Below are positions 1-5,322 of a stretch of 5,322 nt of DNA, piece after piece. The position numbers and the translations under genes are program-made. The DNA lies in NCBI GenBank assembly GCA_947464665.1, contig CANHXV010000138.1, positions 1-5,322 of the forward strand, given 5' to 3'. The notes beneath the pieces were generated by a model. It saw only the letters and a list, made by a program, of their open reading frames with translations. It was not told the origin of the DNA and ran no database searches. The stretch is from Comamonadaceae bacterium (GTDB taxonomy: Bacteria; Pseudomonadota; Gammaproteobacteria; Burkholderiales; Burkholderiaceae_C). Every line of letters begins with the position of its first letter. The stretch's first letter is position 1.

Positions 1-145
1 CTTGAATGCCCAAATCTTCCATGCGCCAGAAATTAACCGAGCTGGTTCTGCGGTAAGTGCCATAAACGGTATACCCCTTCTCAAGCAACAACTGCGTGAG
101 GTAGGCGCCGTCTTGGCCTGTGACCCCGGTGACGATGGCTTTCAA
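1..145 (-). CDS. gmd: GDP-mannose 4,6-dehydratase, N-terminal part (runs off the left edge)
   Basis: The minus strand from 145 reads 48 codons without a stop to the window edge. The product begins (M)KAIVTGVTGQDGAYL and continues with YGTYRRTSSVNFWRMEDLGI. The TGVTGQDG segment is the glycine-rich NAD(P)-binding loop of extended short-chain dehydrogenases, and the TGxTGQDGxYL plus RRxSS pattern is characteristic of GDP-mannose 4,6-dehydratase. That enzyme converts GDP-mannose to GDP-4-keto-6-deoxymannose in the cytoplasm, feeding GDP-fucose, GDP-rhamnose or GDP-perosamine synthesis. The start is TTG at 145-143: it gives the usual family N-terminus, there is no ATG or GTG in frame between the previous gene's stop and this point, and AAGGAG sits 6 nt upstream. 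About 85% of the gene (family length about 320-370 aa) lies outside the window, including the catalytic TxxE/YxxxK residues, so integrity cannot be judged. A related sugar-nucleotide dehydratase is a less likely alternative. Confidence 0.92.
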   Translation of the reverse strand, partial: MKAIVTGVTGQDGAYLTQLLLEKGYTVYGTYRRTSSVNFWRMEDLGIQ

Positions 146-151
146 ATTGAT

Positions 152-157
152 CTCCTT
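152..157 (-). promoter_or_regulatory. Shine-Dalgarno AAGGAG for gmd
   Basis: AAGGAG on the minus strand (157 to 152) is followed by the 6-nt spacer ATCAAT and then TTG at 145. It is the strongest ribosome binding site in the window and decides the start of gmd despite the weak TTG codon. The whole spacer between the RTX protease stop and gmd is 146-214 (69 nt). It has an isolated TACAAT at 184-179 but no matching -35 box, and no hairpin followed by a T-run, so gmd is probably co-transcribed with the upstream genes. Confidence 0.85.
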
Positions 158-214
158 GGCAACTTTCTCTGTTTCGAGATTGTAAGAGAGACCCTTCAAT
201 GGCCTTTGCAGCGC

Positions 215-2458
215 TCAGGATAAGAGCAAATGACCCTCTGGCACACCGATCAATGCAATGGCGGCAAGTTTGTCGGTGGGCGTAATGGCCGAAGCAATGG
301 CCATACCCTGCTGAATCGATGCCTCTGAGGTGTTGTAGTTCAGCCCCATGTCAATGCTGAAGAGGGTGGCCACCGCAATTTTGTTGTCCAACAAATCGGC
401 TACCCAGCCCCAAGTGGTATGGCCTTTGAAGGTGTGCGCCGAGTTCAAAATATCACTGACCAAAGAGCCTCGACTGGCCTTTCCCGATTGGAGCGAGGCA
501 TCCCAAAAGGATAGGCCTCCGGCGTCAGCGCCCTCTTTTCGGCCCAGCACATTTTTGTAGATGACATTGATGAAATCGGCATTGCTCATGGTGCTAGAAA
601 ACCCCGTGAGCTGCGAATAGGCCACGCCAGCGTTGTAAAAAGATTCGGCAATTTGATTGAAACTTTGGCCTGCCTTGGCTTGGTCTAACCAATAACTCAT
701 GCCATCGGCATCGGGCACTCGGTTGAAGAAAGCCACGTAAAGTTCAGACAGTTGCTGGGTTTGCTTAATTCCCATGGCCGCCGCTTTGTCTTGCACAAAG
801 AGATTGATATTTTTGTCTGAAAATTGCAGGCTTTCAATTTGCGTGAGGGTGTCTGTGCCGTTCGAACTCCGAGTGTCTAAGACTTGATAGCCTGCAGAGG
901 TTCGGCTAACTTTGTAGTAGGCCAAACTGTCGCTGGCACTGAACACGTCAAAGCCGGCGCCGCCTGTAATCACATCGTTGCCAGTTCCGCCCACCAAAAT
1001 GTCATTGCCTGCGCCACCGTCGAGGGTGTCGTCTCCTGCGCCCCCTGTGATGAGGTTGGCCAACTCATTGCCATAGAGTTTGTCTGCAAAATTAGAGCCC
1101 ACCAGATTTTCAATTTGGGTGCCAAAGTTGATGGTCACTTGGCCAGCCGCCGTGATGCTGCTGGCAGCTGCATTGCCAAAATAGCTCCAGTAGCCCGGTG
1201 TGAGATAGAAGCTGCCACCTTGCCTGGCAGCCGATAGGTCTAGGGTGTCTGAGCCGGCACCATCCCAAATGAAATTGCTACTCGACTCTGACACCGTGTA
1301 CGTGTCGTTGCCAGTTCTCGCGGTAGGGTTGGGGCCGTAAATGTATTGCAAGGCCGCAATGTCAAGCGGGCTGTACTGAAGTTGATACTGCGCTGCCGAC
1401 ACGGTGTAACTCATCACAGTCCAAGCGGTCTTGTCTTCTGCGGTGGGTAAATAAGGTGGGTCTGCCCGCCCGCCACCGGCCTGTTGCGCCGAGAAGGGAT
1501 GCTTCAATCCCAAGGCATGACCGATTTCATGGATCAAGGTCAGTGCACCATAAGTTCCATCGGCAAATTTGGCGTTGCTCGCATCGATGTGAAAGAACAA
1601 GTCACTGTCACCCAATGAATCGCCAGGTGCAAATGCGTAACCCGCACTGTCTTTTTGCTGATTGTTGGCGAAGGCCAGTGTGTTCAATGCAGCGGCGTCG
1701 GTGGTTTTTTGAAATTTCACATTGATCAAAGAGGCGATGTAAGTCAGCGCCTTTTCGACTTGTGCCATTTGAGTGCTTGAAAAACCTGTATACCCCAAGG
1801 CATCTTCTTTGGCTGTGTTGTAGGTAGGCAGTGTTGAAGGAAAGGCGTATTGGAAGGTTCTGGCGCTGCCTAACAATGAATTGAAATACTGGCCATTGGC
1901 TTGATTGGGTAGCAATGCATCGACCCAGTAAGGCAATGCCAACGCACCGTTGACATAGTTCACTTTTTCAATGCTGCTGGGAATTTTGGCAAAATTAACA
2001 GAGACATTGGCCACATCAGAACCTAAAAAGTCACTGATGTAGTCCTCGATGTTGTCGACAAAATAAGTGTCGTTGCCTTCGCCTCCATACATTTGATCGG
2101 CACCGGTACCACCGTCAAGGGTGTCGTTACCGGCCTCGCCAAACAGTTCATCTTTACCAGCACCACCTTGGAGGGCGTCGTTACCGGCATCGCCTTGGAG
2201 GGTGTCATCGTCATCGCCCCCGTCCATTTGGTCATTGCCCTCGCCGCCCCAAATTTTGTCGTTGCCAGCGCCACCCACAAAAATACCATTGCCTGCGCTC
2301 AAATATTTACTCAGGGTGTCGTTGCCTTCGCCCCCATTCAGGGTGTCAAACCCATCGCCGCCTTGGATGTAGTCGTCGCCTTCCAAGCCATACAGGGTGT
2401 CGTCGTCAGGACTGCCCAGCAAGGTGTCGTTTTTCTTGGTACCAGTAATTAGGGGCAT
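215..2458 (-). CDS. RTX-repeat serralysin-type (M10B) zinc metalloprotease with C-terminal DUF4214
   Basis: This 747-aa protein is a predicted secreted, calcium-dependent zinc endopeptidase. Domain order: RTX nonapeptide repeats (GGxGxDxLx) at residues about 10-130; a serralysin-like catalytic domain at about 165-380 with HEIGHALGLKH at 310-320 (zinc ligands H310, H314, H320; general base E311) and a Met-turn VMSY with M349 and Y351; a second RTX region at about 380-505; a GTDTLTQIESLQFSD module near 534-548; and DUF4214 at about 570-680. All key catalytic residues are present. There is no N-terminal signal peptide, as expected for type I secretion; the C-terminus (EGHLLLS) ends in an acidic residue followed by hydrophobics, resembling such signals. 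The start is taken as ATG 2458, 10 nt after the gtrA-like stop; a TTG at 2482 would add 8 residues but overlaps that gene. No type I ABC transporter, adaptor or protease inhibitor gene is in the window. The substrate is unknown. Confidence 0.93.
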   Translation of the reverse strand: MPLITGTKKNDTLLGSPDDDTLYGLEGDDYIQGGDGFDTLNGGEGNDTLSKYLSAGNGIFVGGAGNDKIWGGEGNDQMDGGDDDDTLQGDAGNDALQGGAGKDELFGEAGNDTLDGGTGADQMYGGEGNDTYFVDNIEDYISDFLGSDVANVSVNFAKIPSSIEKVNYVNGALALPYWVDALLPNQANGQYFNSLLGSARTFQYAFPSTLPTYNTAKEDALGYTGFSSTQMAQVEKALTYIASLINVKFQKTTDAAALNTLAFANNQQKDSAGYAFAPGDSLGDSDLFFHIDASNAKFADGTYGALTLIHEIGHALGLKHPFSAQQAGGGRADPPYLPTAEDKTAWTVMSYTVSAAQYQLQYSPLDIAALQYIYGPNPTARTGNDTYTVSESSSNFIWDGAGSDTLDLSAARQGGSFYLTPGYWSYFGNAAASSITAAGQVTINFGTQIENLVGSNFADKLYGNELANLITGGAGDDTLDGGAGNDILVGGTGNDVITGGAGFDVFSASDSLAYYKVSRTSAGYQVLDTRSSNGTDTLTQIESLQFSDKNINLFVQDKAAAMGIKQTQQLSELYVAFFNRVPDADGMSYWLDQAKAGQSFNQIAESFYNAGVAYSQLTGFSSTMSNADFINVIYKNVLGRKEGADAGGLSFWDASLQSGKASRGSLVSDILNSAHTFKGHTTWGWVADLLDNKIAVATLFSIDMGLNYNTSEASIQQGMAIASAITPTDKLAAIALIGVPEGHLLLS
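419..751 (-). other. DUF4214 domain of the RTX protease
   Basis: Residues about 570-680 contain two related helical segments. The first starts SELYVAFFNRVPDADGMSYW (571-590); the second contains NVIYKNVLGR followed by GADAGGLSFW (to 652). The repeated plan YxxxxxRxxDxxGxxYW is the signature of DUF4214. The domain is known mainly from large RTX, surface and polysaccharide-associated proteins; its function is not established. Here it occupies the place where serralysins normally have only RTX repeats and the secretion signal. Confidence 0.8.
944..1096 (-). repeat. Second RTX calcium-binding repeat block (post-catalytic)
   Basis: Residues about 455-505 of the protease hold five to six nonapeptide units such as GGAGDDTLD, GGAGNDILV, GGTGNDVIT and GGAGFDVFS. 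They follow a less regular stretch (TGNDTYTV near 382-389, GAGSDTLDL near 400-408) typical of the serralysin C-terminal region. In this family such units form a parallel beta-roll that folds on binding calcium outside the cell. Confidence 0.9.
1499..1531 (-). other. Metalloprotease active-site helix HEIGHALGLKH
   Basis: Codons 310-320 spell HEIGHALGLKH, a full match to the metzincin signature HExxHxxGxxH. The three histidines are the zinc ligands and the glutamate is the catalytic base. The Met-turn is at M349 (codon 1414-1412), followed by Y351, the position of the extra zinc-ligand tyrosine of serralysins. The site looks intact, so the protein is probably an active protease and not only a structural RTX protein. 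Confidence 0.95.
2069..2431 (-). repeat. N-terminal RTX calcium-binding repeat block
   Basis: Residues about 10-130 of the protease form roughly thirteen nonapeptide units (for example EGDDYIQGG, AGNDKIWGG, AGNDALQGG, AGNDTLDGG), interrupted once around residues 49-61 by a non-repeat insert (SKYLSAGNGIF). At the DNA level this is an array of imperfect 27-bp repeats, which also keeps other frames open on both strands and so produces spurious ORFs. The block stands before the catalytic domain, unlike classical serralysins. Confidence 0.92.
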
Positions 2459-2468
2459 GTTTGTTTTC

Positions 2469-2846
2469 TCAATGATCCGCAAAAGCCCAACGTTTGAGCA
2501 TCCAATAATTCAGAGCAGGTACCAGCAAAATAATACACAAGAAGCCTAGCCCATAGTGAATGCCCAGCCATTCAAAAATTCCAGCAATGCCCAGTGTGAG
2601 GCCAAGCGCAAGCAAGGAGCTTGTCAAAAATTGACCGTACCGACGAACTTCGGGTGCGGTCTTGAATGTCCAAAAGCTGTTCATGATGAACGAGGCCATG
2701 TTGGCCACTGTAAAAGCCAGGAAATTGCCCACGACAGGGTGAAGCTTTGACACTTCAACCGCGGCAAACAAGACAGCGGCATGGATCAATGTATTGATCA
2801 GGCCCACCAATCCGAATTTGGCAAATTGACCGGAAAATTTCAGCAC
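2469..2846 (-). CDS. GtrA-family membrane protein (putative lipid-linked sugar flippase subunit)
   Basis: This 125-aa, very hydrophobic protein matches the GtrA family in size and plan: four predicted transmembrane segments (about 10-30, 38-57, 72-94, 96-117), an early FGLVGLINTLIH stretch, the central SFIMNSFWTF motif (residues 52-61) and the C-terminal PALNYWMLKRWAF (110-122). GtrA-family proteins are thought to help move polyprenyl-phosphate-linked sugars across the inner membrane with a GtrB partner, which is the gene directly upstream. The start is uncertain. A TTG at 2861 gives 130 aa and overlaps the gtrB-like gene by 8 nt; I prefer GTG at 2846 because GAGG lies 5 nt upstream and the protein then begins MLKFSGQFAKFG, like its family. 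The transported sugar cannot be inferred from sequence, so no symbol beyond the family is given. Confidence 0.9.
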   Translation of the reverse strand: MLKFSGQFAKFGLVGLINTLIHAAVLFAAVEVSKLHPVVGNFLAFTVANMASFIMNSFWTFKTAPEVRRYGQFLTSSLLALGLTLGIAGIFEWLGIHYGLGFLCIILLVPALNYWMLKRWAFADH

Positions 2847-2853
2847 AGCACCC

Positions 2854-3789
2854 TCACTCAATCACTTGCCGAATGATGTAAGTTGGTCTGGCTTTCACTT
2901 CGGAGTACACACGACCTAAATATTCACCCAAGACACCGATGCCAATGAGTTGAACACCACCCAAAAAGAGAATGGCAATCATGAGGGAAGCATAGCCTGG
3001 TGTGTCAACGCCGAACACCAAAGTTCGAATGAAGATGTAACTGGCATAGACAAATGCTGAAAGCGATACCAGACCACCCAAATAGGTCCAGACCCTGAGT
3101 GGCACGGTGCTGAAGCTTGTAATGCCATCCAATGCCAAATTCCAAAGTTTCCAGGCATTGAAACTCGAAGTGCCAGCGGCTCTGGCCTCAACTTCGAAAG
3201 GCACCTTCACGGATTTGAAACCCACCCAAGCAAAAATGCCTTTCATAAATCGATTGTTTTCACGCAGTTGTTTAACGGCCTCCACCACTCGGCGGTCCAT
3301 CAAGCGAAAATCACCTACATCAGGCGGCATGTGGATTTGCGAAATTTTTTGATTCAACTTGTAGAAAAGTTGAGCGGCTATTTTTTGAAATTGGGGGTCT
3401 GTGTGTCGGCTGATTCTTTGCGCCAGCACCACCTCAAAGCCCTCTTCCCATTTTTCGAGCAGCAAAGGCAAGACCTCTGGCGGATGCTGCAAATCGCCAT
3501 CCATTGGAATGATGGCATCGCCGGTGGCGTGGTGCAAACCTGCTGTTAAAGCGGCCTCTTTGCCAAAGTTGCGCGAAAAATCAAGGATGACGATGTTGGG
3601 CAGCGTTTCCTTGGCCTTCACCAATTCAACCAAGGTCTCGTCTGAACTTCCATCGTTGATGCAGACCATTTGAAACACGTAACGCGTTTTGAGTAGGTCG
3701 CATGTTTGAGTCAAACGCTGAAAAAAAGGCGCAACACCCAAAGCTTCGTTGAAGAAGGGAATGATCAATGAGACCGTTTTCAGTTTCAT
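2854..3789 (-). CDS. GtrB/DPM1-like family 2 glycosyltransferase (polyprenyl-phosphate sugar synthase)
   Basis: The protein (311 aa from ATG 3789) has a GT2 GT-A catalytic domain and two C-terminal transmembrane segments, the typical GtrB layout and length. Visible motifs: SLIIPFFNE (7-15), INDGSSDET (44-52), FSRNFGKEAALTAGL (71-85), the metal-binding MDGDLQHPP (96-104), GDFRLMDRR (159-167) and the ending YLGRVYSEVKARPTYI (290-305). Transmembrane helices are near 231-256 and 266-288. The family transfers glucose or a similar sugar from a nucleotide sugar to undecaprenyl phosphate at the cytoplasmic face. ATG 3789 overlaps the stop of the DUF6311 gene as ATGA, implying coupled translation, and gives the standard N-terminus; an in-frame ATG at 3804 would add five residues (MAKDT). 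Neither start has a clear Shine-Dalgarno. The sugar specificity is unknown. Confidence 0.92.
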   Translation of the reverse strand: MKLKTVSLIIPFFNEALGVAPFFQRLTQTCDLLKTRYVFQMVCINDGSSDETLVELVKAKETLPNIVILDFSRNFGKEAALTAGLHHATGDAIIPMDGDLQHPPEVLPLLLEKWEEGFEVVLAQRISRHTDPQFQKIAAQLFYKLNQKISQIHMPPDVGDFRLMDRRVVEAVKQLRENNRFMKGIFAWVGFKSVKVPFEVEARAAGTSSFNAWKLWNLALDGITSFSTVPLRVWTYLGGLVSLSAFVYASYIFIRTLVFGVDTPGYASLMIAILFLGGVQLIGIGVLGEYLGRVYSEVKARPTYIIRQVIE

Positions 3790-5322
3790 GGTGTCTTTGG
3801 CCATTGAGTGACTTGGCAGACCTGTGCAAAATCAATGGGCTCACAACGGACCGCCCAAGAACTGGGAAAAATTGTTTCGGCAGGCACGCCAGCGGCCAAG
3901 GCGCCACTGCTCAACACATAGGCCGATGTTGCGGGGTTGGAAAGGGCCACTTCAGCTTTCATGTCTAAACAATCAGGGGTATAGCGAGCAATGTAGCCGG
4001 TGTTCAGCTTCAATTGACGCTCCGAAGCATATTTCATGAGGGGTAACAAGGTGTTTTGGGGGTCTTTGCCACACTTGAACTTAGGGTAAGCATACAAGAC
4101 GCGAACCTCTGAACCTATTGCGGCATCCCATTGGGAGGTGTTTATGACCGCAGCGTCTTCTCGATGGAGTCTGAAACTCAAGCCCTGATAGACACCCTGC
4201 AGGTCCATCAACTGGATCACGCTGACCACCAAGGCAACAACTGCAAACTGGCGAGGCTTAAGGGCCTGGTAGATTTGATAAAGCGACCAGATCGTCAACG
4301 CATACCCTGCCAACCAAAAGAATCGACCAGATGCACGAAACTGCGAGGTGAGGGGCAATAGCCATTGAGGGTAGTGAAATTCAAGGAGGGCGTGCTGCCC
4401 TAAAAACACCCGATCAGACAAGGCATAGACTGTGAATACGATCATCAATGTGAACAATGACTTATGACGTTTGGCAGATTGCAGCATTCGCACGGCACTT
4501 GCACAAACGAGTAGAAGCACACCCAAACCCACATAATTAAAACCCTCGTACTGCCCCGCCTGACCCACATAAGTGAACCCTGCAATGGGGTTCAGACCTA
4601 ACCATGTTGGCAAAGGCAATATGCTCCCGCCCATCCAAGGTGACGCAAGGTTCAACGAGTAATAACCAAATCCAAACTCCGGCGTTGGATTTCCGCTTGG
4701 CAAGGGCCACACCGCAAAAAAAGCTGTTGCAAGCAACAACACGGCAGGAAGCACAAGGGCCTGAACTCGCTTGATGGCTGCTTGGGGTGGCGCACTTAAC
4801 CAAGCACTTGCAAATACGCCACACACCATGACACACACATAAATGTTGATGTAAAAAGCCAAGATGCACAAAGCCGCCCAGCTTTTCAAGGGCCATGCTG
4901 CTTGCTTGTGTGTTTTCAAGTACAGCGCCAAGGCAAACAAGAGCAGCCAGTGCGACATCAGTGAAATATGACCAATGCGATCCAGCAACGCAGGAAAACT
5001 CAACAGCAAGCCCACCAATGTGACAAGAAACACCCAAGACTTGGTTCTAAGTTCTTTGGCAATCCACCAGCCACCGACTGCTTGAAGCAAAAAACAAAGT
5101 CCCACCCAAGCCCCGTACGGATTGAAAGGCGCCCAAGTGCTGGGCACAATCAATTTGAGCAGGAACGCATAAATCGGAATGGCATCTACAAAGGTGGCCA
5201 AGCTTCCTTGCGGATAGTTCAACGCATCAAAGGAAAGCCAAGGGCTTTGCCAAGGCGCGTTGAAATAGAAGTTGAAACCTGCCACATATTGGGTGACATC
5301 GCGCACTTCAGTGCGCCAAAAA
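3786..5322 (-). CDS. DUF6311-family polytopic membrane protein, probable GT-C glycosyltransferase (5' end outside window)
   Basis: About 511 codons are open from the right edge to TGA at 3786. The GTG at 5306 is probably not the true start: the frame stays open upstream (FWRTE), and the family usually has an N-terminal transmembrane helix before this point. Counting from the GTG, there are around ten hydrophobic segments (roughly 42-55, 66-84, 90-105, 118-131, 142-170, 180-200, 255-273, 281-299, 330-348, 353-369) and a C-terminal soluble tail (about 372-506). Motifs resembling DUF6311 are RDVTQY (2-7), NYPQG (30-34), DRIGHISLMSHW (109-120) and FRASGRFFW (323-331). The topology resembles GT-C enzymes that take sugars from polyprenyl-phosphate donors on the periplasmic side; D3 in the first loop is a candidate catalytic residue (inference). 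The gtrB/gtrA-like genes directly downstream support this. Acceptor unknown; DUF6311 has no firmly established activity. Confidence 0.83.
   Translation of the reverse strand, partial: FWRTEVRDVTQYVAGFNFYFNAPWQSPWLSFDALNYPQGSLATFVDAIPIYAFLLKLIVPSTWAPFNPYGAWVGLCFLLQAVGGWWIAKELRTKSWVFLVTLVGLLLSFPALLDRIGHISLMSHWLLLFALALYLKTHKQAAWPLKSWAALCILAFYINIYVCVMVCGVFASAWLSAPPQAAIKRVQALVLPAVLLLATAFFAVWPLPSGNPTPEFGFGYYSLNLASPWMGGSILPLPTWLGLNPIAGFTYVGQAGQYEGFNYVGLGVLLLVCASAVRMLQSAKRHKSLFTLMIVFTVYALSDRVFLGQHALLEFHYPQWLLPLTSQFRASGRFFWLAGYALTIWSLYQIYQALKPRQFAVVALVVSVIQLMDLQGVYQGLSFRLHREDAAVINTSQWDAAIGSEVRVLYAYPKFKCGKDPQNTLLPLMKYASERQLKLNTGYIARYTPDCLDMKAEVALSNPATSAYVLSSGALAAGVPAETIFPSSWAVRCEPIDFAQVCQVTQWPKTP

Noticed and set aside
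179..207. Possible promoter for gmd (TACAAT at 184-179)
   Set aside because: No -35 hexamer occurs at 16-18 nt spacing; the nearby TTGAAG (199-194) is only 9 nt away from it.
143..217. Stop-codon readthrough joining the protease to gmd (both in the same frame, 24 sense codons between)
   Set aside because: A same-frame gap of 24 codons without another stop is easily chance, the strong AAGGAG marks an independent start, and fusing a secreted protease to a cytoplasmic enzyme makes little biological sense.
2..223. Plus-strand open frame of 73 codons at the left edge
   Set aside because: It lies antisense to the clear gmd start and the end of the RTX protease; its product resembles no family I recognise.
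200..235. Possible terminator after the RTX protease (TTTGC...GCAAA around the stop codon)
   Set aside because: The stem is only about 5 bp with a long loop and no following T-run on the minus strand.
2069..2431. CRISPR-like or tandem non-coding repeat array
   Set aside because: The repeats are imperfect, contiguous 27-bp units without spacers and encode GGxGxDxLx in frame, so they are protein-coding RTX repeats.
2093..2452. Long plus-strand open frame (119 codons) and other overlapping frames across the RTX region
   Set aside because: The 27-bp RTX repeat array lacks stops in several frames on both strands, giving low-complexity products (runs of VV, IA, SLPA). These are shadows of the repeat.
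4537..5037. Minus-strand frame of 166 codons inside the DUF6311 gene
   Set aside because: It is an alternative frame fully inside a gene with clear membrane-protein coding character; the product is rich in Cys, Ser and His and has no recognisable domain.

Overview
The window holds five genes, all on the minus strand and tightly packed, reading from the right edge to the left: a membrane protein of the DUF6311 family (probable GT-C-type glycosyltransferase, 5' end outside the window), a GtrB-type polyprenyl-phosphate glycosyltransferase, a GtrA-type membrane protein, a large calcium-binding RTX metalloprotease of the serralysin type, and the first 48 codons of a GDP-mannose 4,6-dehydratase (gmd) that leaves the window at the left edge. 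No tRNA, rRNA, CRISPR array, insertion sequence or prophage signal is visible.

Layout: 3786-5322 DUF6311 protein; 2854-3789 gtrB-like, whose preferred ATG overlaps the DUF6311 stop as ATGA; 2469-2846 gtrA-like, probably starting at GTG 7 nt after the gtrB stop; 215-2458 RTX protease, whose ATG lies 10 nt after the gtrA stop; 69 nt of spacer; then gmd from a TTG at 145 behind a strong AAGGAG ribosome binding site. The longest non-coding stretch is that 69-nt spacer, so this looks like one transcription unit with no convincing internal promoter or terminator.

How the genes may work together: GtrB would charge undecaprenyl phosphate with a sugar on the cytoplasmic face, GtrA would assist its flipping, and the DUF6311 protein would be the periplasmic-side transferase (a three-component glycosylation system). 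Gmd makes GDP-4-keto-6-deoxymannose, the precursor of GDP-fucose, GDP-rhamnose and GDP-perosamine, which points to a surface polysaccharide or glycoconjugate locus. The unexpected member is the RTX protease, a predicted type I secretion substrate with RTX repeats on both sides of an intact catalytic HExxHxxGxxH site and a DUF4214 domain at the C-terminus.

Organism: a Gram-negative proteobacterium is suggested by RTX/type I secretion and the GtrA/GtrB pair. A freshwater betaproteobacterium (Burkholderiales) is my best guess from mid-range GC and protein style, but this is weakly supported. All family calls come from reading the translated sequences by eye; no database search was run.
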